Shown here piece by piece: positions 1 to 8,581 of a DNA stretch of 64,000 nucleotides. The notes below the pieces were generated by a model. That model was not told the DNA's origin and searched no databases. It saw nothing but the letters and a program-made list of their open reading frames with translations. Where the stretch lies: NCBI RefSeq assembly GCF_014201505.1, contig NZ_JACHEO010000009.1:62001-126000 (forward strand). Reading direction: 5' to 3'. Source of the stretch: Desulfoprunum benzoelyticum (GTDB lineage Bacteria > Desulfobacterota > Desulfobulbia > Desulfobulbales > Desulfocapsaceae). The position numbers were made by a program, and so were the translations under genes. Every line of letters starts with the position of its first letter. Within the stretch, counting starts at the first letter, position 1.

Positions 1-2259
1 CCGACCGCCATCGACGACGGTGACGATCGGTTTGTCGCTGCGGCCGACCAGATCGATCATCATCTCCCGGATACTGCCGGGGGCTTCCATGTCGTAAGGC
101 GATTGCCCGCCGCCGGCGAGGGTGCGGGTCGACGGGGAGAGGGGATCGAGGCCGATCACCACCCCGTCGACACCTTCGTCCTCCACCAGGGCCTCGGCGA
201 TCCCGACATGGGTCTCGTCGTCGGCGGCCGGGGTGATATCGAGGGGGTTGCGCAGTGTGACCAGTGGCGTCAGCCCCTTGCGCTCGATGATGGCGGCGAT
301 TCTCTTCTCTGTGGTTGCCGAGAAGCGGGCCAGCTGCATGTGGTAATCGTCCGAGTCGATCGAATCGGCCATGCCGACGGCCTCGAAGCCGGCGCCGCTG
401 GCCGCCGCCAGCCGGTTGCCGGCGATCTTTTTACCGTGCAGGTTCTCGGCGAGCAGGAACAGATCCTGGAACTCGGTGAAGTTGGCGGCGACCATCGCCC
501 CGGCCTGGCGGACGCAGTTTTCACAGACCACATAGTCGCCGGCGAGGGAGGCCGTGTGGCTGCTGGTGGCGGCCTTGCCCTCCGGGGTCCGGCCGGCCTT
601 GTAAAAGACGATCTCCTTGCCGGCCAGCACCGCCTCGCGGACGGCCCGGCAGAAGTGGAGCCCGTCGAGCTCCTGGAACCCTTCGGCGTAGACGGCGATG
701 ACATCGACTTCGTTCGAACCCTTGAAGTAGTACAGCATGTCGCCGAGGCTGAGGTCGGTCTGGTTGCCCATCGAGATCATGTAGGCCGGCCGCAGCTCCG
801 GACACTGGTGGCTGCGGTTGAGCATGAAGGCCCCGCTCTGACTCACCAGGGCGGCGCGGCGGAAGGAGGTGCCCCGCTCCTTCGGCAGTTTCGCCTCGGG
901 GATGAACCAGGTGTCGTAGCGGCCGGGGCGGGAGATGATCCCCATGCTGTTGGCCCCGAGAAAAACGGGGCCGCCGTGATCACGGCCATGGCGGGCGTGA
1001 ATGGCGGCGACGACCTGTTCGGCCCGCTCCCGGCTGTTCATCGTCTCCCCCATCGCCCCGGGGATCAGCAGGACGCTGTCGGCGGCGTCGAGAGCGATGA
1101 TCTCCGTTATCAGCGCCGGCACCCCGGTGGCGTTGATGGCGACGACCAGGAGATCGATTTTTTTCTCGAGCCTGGCGAGCGAGGGAATGCAGGGGATCGC
1201 GGCGATCGTCTCCTCCTTGTCATGGATGATCACGAGGTTTTGCGGGTTGAAACCGGCGGCGATGATGTTGTCGACGATGATCCGGCCGAAGTTGTGACGG
1301 GAGGCCGAAACCCCGATGATGCCGATGGTGGTGGGATGCAGCAGGTTGTCGATTTTGGTGATCGGCCGCTGCGATACGGCCGCCTTGTCCTGTGAGAAGC
1401 GGCACATGCCGTCGAGGGGGACCATCAGGAAATCGGTGAAGGCGAAGGGGTTGATCTCCAGCTCCTCGATGACGAACGGGGTGTCCGGGCTTTTGGGGGA
1501 GTAGTAATTGGCCATCGCGATGAACGAGGCAAAGCATTCGATCAACTGATCGTCGGTGACGATCCGCCGCTGCCCCCGGGTGAGACCGGCCATCTTGCGG
1601 TAGGCAATGGTCCGGGTGAACAGATTGAAAAAGGAGAGGCCATCGTGCATGGCGGTCGAGGCGGTCACCACCGCCTGTCCTTTGCGGAACCGGCTGGCGT
1701 AGAGTTCGGTATCGGTTCCCCCCAGACCGGCACTGATGATCATGCCGAACTCGCGGGAACGGCGCAGCCCGACGATCAGTTCGTTGCCGAAGGCATTGGA
1801 ATCCGGCGGCATGTACTGGACCTGGAGGATCCCGAGAAGATCGCGGCTGATTGCGGCAAGCAGACGCTCGCCGTCGAGCTGGGCGTAGGCCGCGGGGGCC
1901 GATTCCGGGTGCTGCCGGATCAGCCTGGCGTAGTTGTCCGGCACCTCATGGAGTATCCGTCTGCTCGCGGAGCGAATGGCATGCGGTGAATTGTCGACGA
2001 TCCGGACGCCGCCGACGTCGGTCTTGTGGATGATGGTCGGCGAGACGATCTTGAGCACCGACCTTCCGCCCGGCAGGGCGGTCAGATCTTCATCGCTCAG
2101 GTGGGCGCCGCGAGGGATAAACCGCGCCCTGGGCGCCGTCTCCGCCCCGGAACTGGATAGCAGCCGGTAGACTTCGTATTCAAAGAGAAAGTTGCGGCCC
2201 TCCTGCCCCGCCTCTTGGAACAGGCTGGTGATGACATCGAACTGGATGAGTGGGTTCAT
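1..2259 (-). CDS. ADP-forming (NDP-forming) acyl-CoA synthetase, fused beta-alpha type, C-terminus outside window
   Basis: Reads open on the minus strand from ATG at 2259 to the window edge (753 codons, no stop), so the 3' end is missing. The N-terminal part carries an ATP-grasp signature around residues 70-87 (VLKIVSP, then HKTDVGGV). A Rossmann CoA-binding segment (IGIIGVSASR) begins near residue 313. A succinyl-CoA-ligase-like part follows with the motif SSHTASLAGD, whose His568 fits the phosphohistidine of this family. Known members convert acyl-CoA, ADP and Pi to acid, CoA and ATP, conserving energy in fermenting or amino-acid-using anaerobes. The order ATP-grasp first, CoA-binding second is the reverse of many fused forms. 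It lies 16 nt after folA, presumably co-transcribed. Substrate cannot be told from sequence. Confidence 0.85.
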   Translation of the reverse strand, partial: MNPLIQFDVITSLFQEAGQEGRNFLFEYEVYRLLSSSGAETAPRARFIPRGAHLSDEDLTALPGGRSVLKIVSPTIIHKTDVGGVRIVDNSPHAIRSASRRILHEVPDNYARLIRQHPESAPAAYAQLDGERLLAAISRDLLGILQVQYMPPDSNAFGNELIVGLRRSREFGMIISAGLGGTDTELYASRFRKGQAVVTASTAMHDGLSFFNLFTRTIAYRKMAGLTRGQRRIVTDDQLIECFASFIAMANYYSPKSPDTPFVIEELEINPFAFTDFLMVPLDGMCRFSQDKAAVSQRPITKIDNLLHPTTIGIIGVSASRHNFGRIIVDNIIAAGFNPQNLVIIHDKEETIAAIPCIPSLARLEKKIDLLVVAINATGVPALITEIIALDAADSVLLIPGAMGETMNSRERAEQVVAAIHARHGRDHGGPVFLGANSMGIISRPGRYDTWFIPEAKLPKERGTSFRRAALVSQSGAFMLNRSHQCPELRPAYMISMGNQTDLSLGDMLYYFKGSNEVDVIAVYAEGFQELDGLHFCRAVREAVLAGKEIVFYKAGRTPEGKAATSSHTASLAGDYVVCENCVRQAGAMVAANFTEFQDLFLLAENLHGKKIAGNRLAAASGAGFEAVGMADSIDSDDYHMQLARFSATTEKRIAAIIERKGLTPLVTLRNPLDITPAADDETHVGIAEALVEDEGVDGVVIGLDPLSPSTRTLAGGGQSPYDMEAPGSIREMMIDLVGRSDKPIVTVVDGGR

Positions 2260-2275
2260 CGGGGGCGGCTGATGG

Positions 2276-2758
2276 TCAGGGATTGACCCGGTGGTAGGTG
2301 ATGACGGTGAACGGTTGCGATCCGAGGTGTTGTTCACGCGTTGTCTCCTGAAAGATCTGCGGATCGAATTCGGGGAAAAAGGTGTCGCCGTCGACGACCT
2401 GATCGATGACCGAGAGGATGATCCCGGTCGCCAGCGACAGGGCCTTCCTGAAGATCTGGGCGCCACCGATGATGAACACCCGCGGTTGGCCGGCGCAGTG
2501 GGCAAGGGCGCGCTCGAGCGTCGGCACAACCACTACACCGGGCGGAGCGAAATCGGGGTTCCGGCTGAGGACGATGTTTTCCCGGCCCGGCAGAGCGCCG
2601 TTCGACAGGGAGTCGAAGGTCCTTCTGCCCATGATGATCGGGTGGCCCATCGTCGTGGCCTTGAAGAAACCGAGCTCTTCCGGGATATGCCATGGGATTG
2701 CGCCGTTCTTGCCGATAGTCCGGTTGGCGGCCATGACGGCGATGAGCAGAATATCCAT
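2276..2758 (-). CDS. folA: Dihydrofolate reductase
   Basis: 160-residue protein, the usual length for bacterial DHFR, which reduces dihydrofolate to tetrahydrofolate with NADPH in the cytoplasm. Visible signatures are the N-terminal strand DILLIAVMAANRTIGKNG, the loop IPWHIPEEL containing the substrate-facing acidic residue, IIMGRRTFDS, and the cofactor loop VFIIGGAQIF. The ATG at 2758 was chosen because it begins exactly at the conserved first strand; the reading frame stays open well upstream but that stretch has no DHFR character. The Shine-Dalgarno is weak. A good sigma-70 promoter lies about 60 nt upstream. The acyl-CoA synthetase gene follows 16 nt downstream. Confidence 0.95.
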   Translation of the reverse strand: MDILLIAVMAANRTIGKNGAIPWHIPEELGFFKATTMGHPIIMGRRTFDSLSNGALPGRENIVLSRNPDFAPPGVVVVPTLERALAHCAGQPRVFIIGGAQIFRKALSLATGIILSVIDQVVDGDTFFPEFDPQIFQETTREQHLGSQPFTVITYHRVNP

Positions 2759-2824
2759 GACGAGATGCCTGGGAGAGAAGGAAATTATATTGAATAACGA
2801 TGGTTTCCTATTTATTGCTACCAA

Positions 2825-2853
2825 ATTATACCTGCTTCCGGGTATGAATACAA
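2825..2853 (-). promoter_or_regulatory. Sigma-70-type promoter for folA
   Basis: On the minus strand, TTGTAT (2853-2848), a 17-nt spacer and a perfect TATAAT (2830-2825). Transcription would start near 2818, leaving about a 60-nt leader before folA. Seen in sequence only. Confidence 0.55.
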
Positions 2854-2937
2854 CCAACAGGAACGGGTTCGGGGGGTGACGATCCGACTGGCCGGCCCGG
2901 TCCGAACGCGATAGCAGGCTGAAAACCGAAGGAGGGG

Positions 2938-3879
2938 ATGGATGACCGCGATGTCGGGGATGAAGAGATCGTGCGTGGCGTAAATGGGGGGACGGGGCGT
3001 TCACTTGCCTTTATCCACCTCCTGATGGTGATCTGTGCCGCCCTGGTCTCGACCTCGTTTACGGTCGGGGCGGCGATCGCCGCCGGCCTCGATCCGGCGG
3101 TCCTGACCCTGGTCCGTTTCCTGGTCGCCACCGCCATGCTCGGCCCGTATGTGGCGCTGCGGCACGGGACGCAGTTTTCGTGGTCGCTGTTCGGTCGCGC
3201 CGCTCTGATCAGCCTGTGCCTGGTAATCTTTTTCTGGTGCATGTTCCTCGCCCTCCGCTACACCACCGCCCTCAATACCAGCGTCATCTTCACCCTCGTC
3301 CCCTCGATTGCCGGGATCTATGCCGTTTTCCTGGTCCGGGAGCGGCTGGCGGCGCGGCAGCTCGCCGCCCTCGCCGTCGGCATGATCGGGGCGGTATGGG
3401 TGATCTTCAGGGGTGATCCGGCCCTGCTGCTGGCGATGGCCTGGAACCGCGGCGACGTCATCTTCTTCGGCGGCTGCCTGGCGATGGGGCTGTACACCCC
3501 CCTGGTGCGGCGGCTGCACCGGGGCGAAGCGATGGTGGTGCTGACCTTCTGGATCCTCGTCACCGGCAGCCTCTGGCTCCTGCTCCTGACCGCCGGCCGC
3601 CTGCCCCAGGTTCCCTGGGCCGAAGTGCCGCTCATGGTCTGGGCCGGAATCGCCTATCTCGCCCTCTTTACGACGGTGATCTCCTTTTTCCTCACCCAGT
3701 ATGCCATCCCCATTATCGGCCCGACCCGGGTCATGGCCTATTCCTACTGCTATCCGGGAATGGTGGTGATCCTCGACCTGGTCTTCGGCCACGGCCTGCC
3801 CGATCTCATGGTCCTGCCGGGGGTCGTCATCGTGATCGCCGCGATGCTGGTCCTGCAGTACGATCGCGCCGGGCGCTGA
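2938..3879 (+). CDS. EamA/DMT-superfamily transporter
   Basis: About 313 residues, nearly all hydrophobic, with two repeated halves of roughly five membrane segments each. This is the layout of drug/metabolite exporters with two EamA domains. Typical segments are the N-terminal FIHLLMVICAALVSTSFT, an RFLVATAMLGP stretch after helix 2, and a second repeat starting near residue 180 (GDVIFFGGCLAMGL). These inner-membrane carriers export amino acids, metabolites or toxic compounds; the substrate is unknown here. The start is uncertain: ATG 2938 is directly abutted by GGAGGGG with no spacer, so an in-frame GTG at 2971 with a GAAG upstream may be the real start. It converges on thpR. Confidence 0.8.
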   Translation: MDDRDVGDEEIVRGVNGGTGRSLAFIHLLMVICAALVSTSFTVGAAIAAGLDPAVLTLVRFLVATAMLGPYVALRHGTQFSWSLFGRAALISLCLVIFFWCMFLALRYTTALNTSVIFTLVPSIAGIYAVFLVRERLAARQLAALAVGMIGAVWVIFRGDPALLLAMAWNRGDVIFFGGCLAMGLYTPLVRRLHRGEAMVVLTFWILVTGSLWLLLLTAGRLPQVPWAEVPLMVWAGIAYLALFTTVISFFLTQYAIPIIGPTRVMAYSYCYPGMVVILDLVFGHGLPDLMVLPGVVIVIAAMLVLQYDRAGR

Positions 3880-3904
3880 ACCTGCCCGATCGTGCCGCCG
3901 CCTC

Positions 3905-4441
3905 TCAGGGGATGAGGGGATAGCGGTTTTCCACGGTATGGATGGCGCCCTGCGGCGTCAGGCGGCTCGAGTAGAGGATGAACTCCTCCACCGGGATTTC
4001 TTCGGTGATGAAGGCGGCGTGGGCGGCGGCAAACTTCCTGTCGCCGGCGGCCGGGGTCTTGATCCGGGCGATGGTGATATGGGGCGAATAGCTGCGCGTT
4101 TCGCCAATGATGCCGCAGGGGACCAGACTGGCCTCGATCAGACCTTGGAGCCGGTGGAGCAGGGGCTGGGGCCGGACCCCGGCCCAGATGATCCGGGCCG
4201 GTCCCCGCGGCGGGAAACAGCCGATGCCCTGAATTGTGATCGCAAAGGGCGGTGCGGCGATGGCGGCCAGGGCCTGCCGGATCGGCTGGAGCCGCTGGTC
4301 ATCGACTGCGCCGATGAAGGTCAGGGTAAGGTGGAGCTGGTGAGCCGGGACCGCACGGGCGCCGGGCACCTGCCGACCCAGCTGGTGCAGGCGGTCCTGG
4401 ATCGCCGTCGGGATATCGACGGCGGTGAACAGTCGTGTCAT
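3905..4441 (-). CDS. thpR: RNA 2',3'-cyclic phosphodiesterase (LigT/2H family)
   Basis: 178-residue protein of the 2H phosphoesterase family, with the two catalytic H-x-T/S-x motifs visible: HLTLTF near residue 42 and HITIAR near residue 129. Family members open 2',3'-cyclic phosphates at RNA ends and show weak ligase activity in vitro; the cellular role is unsettled. The ATG at 4441 overlaps the tcdA stop by 4 nt (ATGA), so the two are translationally coupled. It is the last gene of the minus-strand run that begins with the ABC exporter. Confidence 0.9.
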   Translation of the reverse strand: MTRLFTAVDIPTAIQDRLHQLGRQVPGARAVPAHQLHLTLTFIGAVDDQRLQPIRQALAAIAAPPFAITIQGIGCFPPRGPARIIWAGVRPQPLLHRLQGLIEASLVPCGIIGETRSYSPHITIARIKTPAAGDRKFAAAHAAFITEEIPVEEFILYSSRLTPQGAIHTVENRYPLIP

Positions 4442-5208
4442 CGGGGATCCTCCTCCGGGCTGGGATTGTCTTCGGCGAGCTGGAGGATGGCCTGGTTGGC
4501 GATGATCAGGCCGAAGATCCCGGTCAGGGTCGGCAGGCTGCCCAGCACCCGCCGGCGGCGGCCGCGCTGGTCGAAGGGCGAGACCTCCGGATAGACCCCG
4601 TCCTCCGGTTCCTGGTAGTCGAAATCGATGTCCTCGGTCGAAAAGACACAGTGGATGCCGCGGCCGACCCCGCTCTTCTTCAGCTTCTTGCGCAGGCGCC
4701 GGGCCAGGGGACATTTGCGGGTATCGAACAGGTCGGCCTGGCGGATCTGCAGCGGATCGGCACGCAGGGCCGCCCCCATCGACGAGATCACCGGGATGCC
4801 GCGGCCGTAGGCCGCTGTCAGCAGCTGGGCCTTGGGATTGAGGGAGTCGATGGCATCGACCAGCAGGTCCGGCGGCGGCGCGAGGATCTCCTCGGCGGTC
4901 CGGTCGTCGGCAAAGAGCGGCAGGGCCTCGACCCGGCAGTCGGGATTGATGGCGAGCACCCGCTCCCGCGCCACCTCGGTTTTGAGGCGGCCGATGGTCG
5001 AGGTCAGGGCGAGGATCTGGCGGTTGAGATTGGACGGCTGCACGGTATCGAAATCGACCAGGCGGAGCCGGCCGATCCCGGCCCGGGCCAGGGCCTCGAC
5101 AACGTGGCCGCCGACGGCGCCGAGGCCGACGACGGTGACGAAGCGACACTGCAGCCGGTCGAACCGTTCCTCACCGAGGAAGCAGCGAATCCGCGTAAAT
5201 CTCTCCAT
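4438..5208 (-). CDS. tcdA: tRNA threonylcarbamoyladenosine dehydratase
   Basis: E1/ThiF/MoeB-like adenylating enzyme of 256 residues, matching CsdL/TcdA, which cyclises t6A37 of tRNA to ct6A using ATP. The nucleotide-binding loop VVGLGAVGGHVVEALARAGIG is near residues 26-46, followed by VDFDTVQPSNLNRQ, the usual acidic/Asn/Arg set of this fold. The ending VLGSLPTLTGIFGLIIANQAI is also typical. ATG 5208 was preferred over a TTG further upstream because it gives the normal N-terminus; it overlaps the end of tatD by 38 nt. Position among tatD and thpR suggests an RNA-maintenance operon. Confidence 0.9.
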   Translation of the reverse strand: MERFTRIRCFLGEERFDRLQCRFVTVVGLGAVGGHVVEALARAGIGRLRLVDFDTVQPSNLNRQILALTSTIGRLKTEVARERVLAINPDCRVEALPLFADDRTAEEILAPPPDLLVDAIDSLNPKAQLLTAAYGRGIPVISSMGAALRADPLQIRQADLFDTRKCPLARRLRKKLKKSGVGRGIHCVFSTEDIDFDYQEPEDGVYPEVSPFDQRGRRRRVLGSLPTLTGIFGLIIANQAILQLAEDNPSPEEDPR

Positions 5209-5980
5209 TGTTCCAGATCCGGTGAATGAAATTCTCAAGGTCAATCTGCCGCAACTCGGCCGCCTCCCGGTACAGGGCGAGGATGTTCGCCGGTTCGTTG
5301 AGCGGCGGTGTTGCCGCCGTTTTCAAGGCGAACGGCAGCTGGTCGGGGGCATCGGTTTCCAGCAGGATGCGGTGGAGCGGGGTGGCGACAAAGACCCGGC
5401 GCAACCGCTCCCGTTTGGGGTCGGTCAGTCCGGCCGAGAAAGAGAGCCAACAACCGAGCCTGACCAACCGCTGCATGATCTCGCTCGAGCCGCTGAACGA
5501 GTGGATCATGGTTGGCGGCAGCGCAGCGATTTTCGCCTGGTGTTCCAGTATTTCGCGCAACCGGCCCCAGCAGCCGAGACAGTGGAGCGACAGCGGCCGC
5601 TTGAGCCGTGTTGCCAGTTGCAGCTGGCGGGAGAAGATCTCCTCCTGCCGCTCCATCGCCACCGGGCATTTCCGGTCCAGCCCGATTTCGCCGATGCCGC
5701 ACCGGCTGGTTTCCAGGATCATCGTCAGCCGCTTCTCCCAACCGGCACTCGCCGTCCCGGCATGCCAGGGATGGATGCCGACAAAGGGGATGACCGCCGC
5801 CGAAATTGAGGCGAGACCGAGCACCTCCGCCCAGTCCGCCTCCGCGGTGGCGTTGCAGAACATCCGGGCGACCCCGGCCGCCGCCGCCCGGGCGAGGACG
5901 TCGTTGCGGATCGCGGCCAGACGGGGATCCTGCAGGTGCAGGTGGCTGTCGAGGCAGTGGCGGCCGACCATGTCATTCAT
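5171..5980 (-). CDS. TatD-family metal-dependent hydrolase
   Basis: About 269 residues with the complete TatD metal-site series: DSHLHL (HxH), GIHPWH, IGEIGLDRK, HCLGCWG, MIHSFSG and ETDAP. Family members are Mg/Mn-dependent DNases or exonucleases of the amidohydrolase fold. ATG 5980 overlaps the preceding permease gene by 8 nt. A second in-frame ATG at 5971 has a GGA at better spacing, so the start is uncertain by three codons. The protein is more divergent than textbook TatD (for example LHLQDP in place of CHLD), so a substrate cannot be assigned. Confidence 0.85.
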   Translation of the reverse strand: MNDMVGRHCLDSHLHLQDPRLAAIRNDVLARAAAAGVARMFCNATAEADWAEVLGLASISAAVIPFVGIHPWHAGTASAGWEKRLTMILETSRCGIGEIGLDRKCPVAMERQEEIFSRQLQLATRLKRPLSLHCLGCWGRLREILEHQAKIAALPPTMIHSFSGSSEIMQRLVRLGCWLSFSAGLTDPKRERLRRVFVATPLHRILLETDAPDQLPFALKTAATPPLNEPANILALYREAAELRQIDLENFIHRIWNNGEIYADSLLPR

Positions 5981-7067
5981 TCCACGAGAACAGGGTGGCG
6001 GCAATCACCAGGGCGACGACGGTGCCCAGCAGCAGGATCCCGCACTCGAAGTGGACGTCGGCAAAAGTTCCGCCCTCGTTCATGACCCGACGGGCGGCGG
6101 TGAGGAGGTGGGTCAGGGGCAACAGCCGCGACAGGTCGTTGACCCAGGCCGGTGATCCCTCGAGCGAGAACCAGACCTCGGAGAGGAACATCATCGGCCA
6201 GGTGATGAAGTTCAGCACCCCGCTGGCGAACTCCTCGCTCGTCCCGCGGGCCGCGAGAATCAGGCCGATGGAGCAGAGATTGAGTCCGCCGAGGGCAAAG
6301 ATCGCAAAGAGCAGCAGCAGTGAGCCGCGAACCTGGAAATGGAACAGCAGATCGGCGCCGATCCAGACGACGCAGAGGGTGAAGAGGATCAGACAGATGC
6401 GGGAGAACATCTGGGCGCTGAGGTATTCGAGGGCGGTCAGGGGGGTGGCTCGCAGCCGCTTCAGCGCCCCGTTCTTGCGGTAACGGACGATGACGTAGCC
6501 GACGCCCCACAGCGCCGAGAACATCATGTTCATCGCCAGAATGCCGGGCATCAGCCAGTCGATGTAGCGGATCTGCCCGCCTCTGGTGACGCCTTTTTCC
6601 GGAACGGGCCTGCCGATCATGAACGAGGCGAGGTAGATCCGTTCGGCGAGGGACCCGTCGGGGGAGGAGTCGTTGAGCCAGTAGGCGTGGGTCGGCGACG
6701 TCGCGTCGATCAGCAGCGAGATCTGGTGGCGGCTGAGGCGGGTCTCGCCGTCCGCTTTGTCGGCGACCGGGACGAGGATGATATGGCGGTCGGAGCGGAA
6801 GGCATCCGGCATCGAGGTTACCGAAGATACCGACAGCGCGGCCTCGGGGGGGAAGACCCCGACCTTGAACTGCTTGAATTCCCGGCCATTGAAGATGATG
6901 CCGAAACCGACGATGATCAGGAAGGGGAAGGCGAAATTCCAGCCGAAGGAGGCCCGATCGCGGAAGAATTCGGCATTTCTGGCGACAAAGATCGCCCACA
7001 TGCGGTGAAGGTTCATTGGTGTGTGCGGTACTGCTGGAGGTTCTGGCTCGGAAGCGTCATCATTCAC
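5973..7067 (-). CDS. ABC-2 type transporter permease
   Basis: 364-residue inner-membrane protein with one N-terminal membrane segment (NFAFPFLIIVGFGIIF), a soluble external loop of about 130 residues, then five hydrophobic segments from IDWLMPGILAMNMMFSALWG onward. This is the ABC2_membrane layout with a large first extracytoplasmic loop seen in YhhJ/YadH-like exporters. It pairs with the ATPase just upstream. The GTG at 7067 was chosen because AAGAGG lies at good spacing; it overlaps the ATPase stop by 8 nt. An internal ATG at 7016 lacks a ribosome site. The exported substrate is unknown. Confidence 0.85.
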   Translation of the reverse strand: MNDDASEPEPPAVPHTPMNLHRMWAIFVARNAEFFRDRASFGWNFAFPFLIIVGFGIIFNGREFKQFKVGVFPPEAALSVSSVTSMPDAFRSDRHIILVPVADKADGETRLSRHQISLLIDATSPTHAYWLNDSSPDGSLAERIYLASFMIGRPVPEKGVTRGGQIRYIDWLMPGILAMNMMFSALWGVGYVIVRYRKNGALKRLRATPLTALEYLSAQMFSRICLILFTLCVVWIGADLLFHFQVRGSLLLLFAIFALGGLNLCSIGLILAARGTSEEFASGVLNFITWPMMFLSEVWFSLEGSPAWVNDLSRLLPLTHLLTAARRVMNEGGTFADVHFECGILLLGTVVALVIAATLFSWNE

Positions 7068-7947
7068 GCAGCCTCTTGCCGGTAAGATGGAGGAAGACGT
7101 CCTCGAGGTTGGGCGAGTGGATAAAGATCCCCCGCAGGTCGATGTCCATCTCCATCAGGGCCTGCAGGCCCTGATGAATCTCGTCGAGGTGAATGACAAG
7201 GGTCGCCTCGTCCCGCTCTTCGACAGCGAACGGGAGCGAAGGGGGAATCCGGGTGGACGCGGTCTTCGGCAGGATGATCGAGTTCATTCCGCCGTACTGC
7301 CGGATCAGTTCGGCGGGCGAGCCGGCGGCGATGATCAGTCCCTGGTCGACGATGGCGATCTTATCGCAGAGATATTCCGCTTCTTCCATCGAGTGGGTGG
7401 TGAGGATCAGAGTCCGACCCTCGGCCTTGAACTGGCCGACGATATCCCAGAGATTGCGGCGGGCCTGGGGGTCGAGGCCGGTCGACGGTTCGTCGAGGAA
7501 GATCAGCCGGGGCTGGTTGAGCAGGGCCAGGGCCAGCATCAGGCGCTGGGTCTGGCCGCCGGACAGCCTGTCGTTGCGGCGCTGTCGGATGTCGGCGAGG
7601 TCGCAGCGGTCGATGATCTCTTCAAGGTCGGCGGGACGGTGGTAGAGCCTGGCGAACGTTTTCAGGGTCTCCTCGACGGAGAGGAAGTTGAGCAGCGAGG
7701 TATGCTGGAACTGGATGCCGACCTCCTCCCGGAAACTTGCGGTGCGGCGATGGCCGTCAAAGAGGACCTCACCGCTGGTTGGTTTGATGATGTCTTCGAT
7801 GATTTCGAGGGTGGTGGTCTTGCCGGCCCCGTTCGGCCCGAGGAGACCGAAACAGATGCCGGGTTCGACGTGGAAGGAGATATCCCGCACGGCCTCGACG
7901 GCACCGTAGCGCTTGCGGAGATGGAGGACCTCGAGGATGGGATGCAT
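7060..7947 (-). CDS. ABC transporter ATP-binding protein (ABC-2 exporter)
   Basis: 295 residues with all ABC ATPase motifs: Walker A LLGPNGAGKTTT, Q-loop in GIQFQHTSLL, signature LSGGQTQRL, Walker B LIFLDEPSTGLDP and the switch His in LTTHSMEEAE. The C-terminal 80 residues form the extension seen in CcmA/YhhH-type exporters. Together with the overlapping permease it forms a complete exporter half-pair, energising export across the inner membrane. ATG 7947 begins at the conserved HPILEVLHLRKRYG stretch; no strong ribosome site is visible. First gene of a five-gene minus-strand operon ending at thpR, and divergent from perR. Confidence 0.9.
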   Translation of the reverse strand: MHPILEVLHLRKRYGAVEAVRDISFHVEPGICFGLLGPNGAGKTTTLEIIEDIIKPTSGEVLFDGHRRTASFREEVGIQFQHTSLLNFLSVEETLKTFARLYHRPADLEEIIDRCDLADIRQRRNDRLSGGQTQRLMLALALLNQPRLIFLDEPSTGLDPQARRNLWDIVGQFKAEGRTLILTTHSMEEAEYLCDKIAIVDQGLIIAAGSPAELIRQYGGMNSIILPKTASTRIPPSLPFAVEERDEATLVIHLDEIHQGLQALMEMDIDLRGIFIHSPNLEDVFLHLTGKRLRE

Positions 7948-8107
7948 GCAGACACCGGAGAAGTGGTTTGCGGACGAACCGGGCAGAGTCTGGGATACGG
8001 GCCCTGGACAGACGGTATTGACTGTACCATATCTGGGAGCGGACATAAACCGCGAGTGTTGATGGAGGCCGGAGAACGAAGCCCCGCCGGTTGCAGGCAA
8101 AACCTCC

Positions 8108-8136
8108 TTGACATGCAATCGATAATTACATACATT
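8108..8136 (+). promoter_or_regulatory. Sigma-70 promoter for the perR operon
   Basis: Perfect TTGACA (8108-8113), 17-nt spacer, TACATT (8131-8136). An AT-rich stretch with partial dyad character, TTAGTAATAATTCCTAA (8136-8152), covers the start site and could be an autoregulatory Fur/PerR-family operator; the operator reading is inference. Confidence 0.6.
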
Positions 8137-8164
8137 TAGTAATAATTCCTAAAAAGGGGGCGTG

Positions 8165-8581
8165 ATGCAGCTACGTATGACCAACCAGCGGGAGATTATT
8201 CTCACTGAGTTGAAAAAAAGCGGCAGCCATCTGAGCGCCGATGAGCTCTATGAGCGGGTCCGTCGCATCATTCCGCGATTGAGCCTGGCAACCGTCTACC
8301 GCAATCTTGAAATTCTCTCAAATCTCCATCTGATCGCCAAACTGGAGGTCGGTGGACGGCAGAAACGCTTTGACTATGATGTCAGCGATCATGATCATAT
8401 CTACTGTATCGTCTGCCATCGGGTTGATAATATCGAGTTGAACAGGGAGCAGGTATCGACTGTTGCCGCAGAGGGGCGGCAGGGGTATACTGTGACCGGA
8501 TATCGTCTCGAATTTGCTGGGATATGCCCAGAATGTCAGAAAAAAATGAACAAGGAAATGAACAAGGAGACCAACGAATGA
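8165..8581 (+). CDS. perR: Fur-family transcriptional repressor, PerR type
   Basis: About 138 residues with an N-terminal winged helix (LSADELYERVRR, LSLATVYRNLEIL) and a C-terminal metal and dimer domain. The sequence DYDVSDHDHIYC resembles the regulatory Asp/His metal site of PerR. Two CxxC pairs (CIVC, CPEC) would hold the structural zinc. PerR senses peroxide through metal-catalysed His oxidation and represses oxidative-stress genes; assigning PerR rather than Fur is inference from the HDH region. ATG 8165 follows AAGGGGG at suitable distance (a GTG at 8162 is adjacent). Its stop overlaps the next start (ATGA), so the two are coupled. A sigma-70 promoter overlaps a possible operator just upstream. 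Confidence 0.85.
   Translation: MQLRMTNQREIILTELKKSGSHLSADELYERVRRIIPRLSLATVYRNLEILSNLHLIAKLEVGGRQKRFDYDVSDHDHIYCIVCHRVDNIELNREQVSTVAAEGRQGYTVTGYRLEFAGICPECQKKMNKEMNKETNE

Noticed and set aside
103..1395. 430-codon plus-strand open frame
   Set aside because: Antisense shadow of the acyl-CoA synthetase gene, whose domains read cleanly on the minus strand.
3905..5149. 414-residue version of the LigT protein
   Set aside because: The upstream part is in the shadow of tcdA; the real protein starts at ATG 4441, coupled to tcdA by ATGA.
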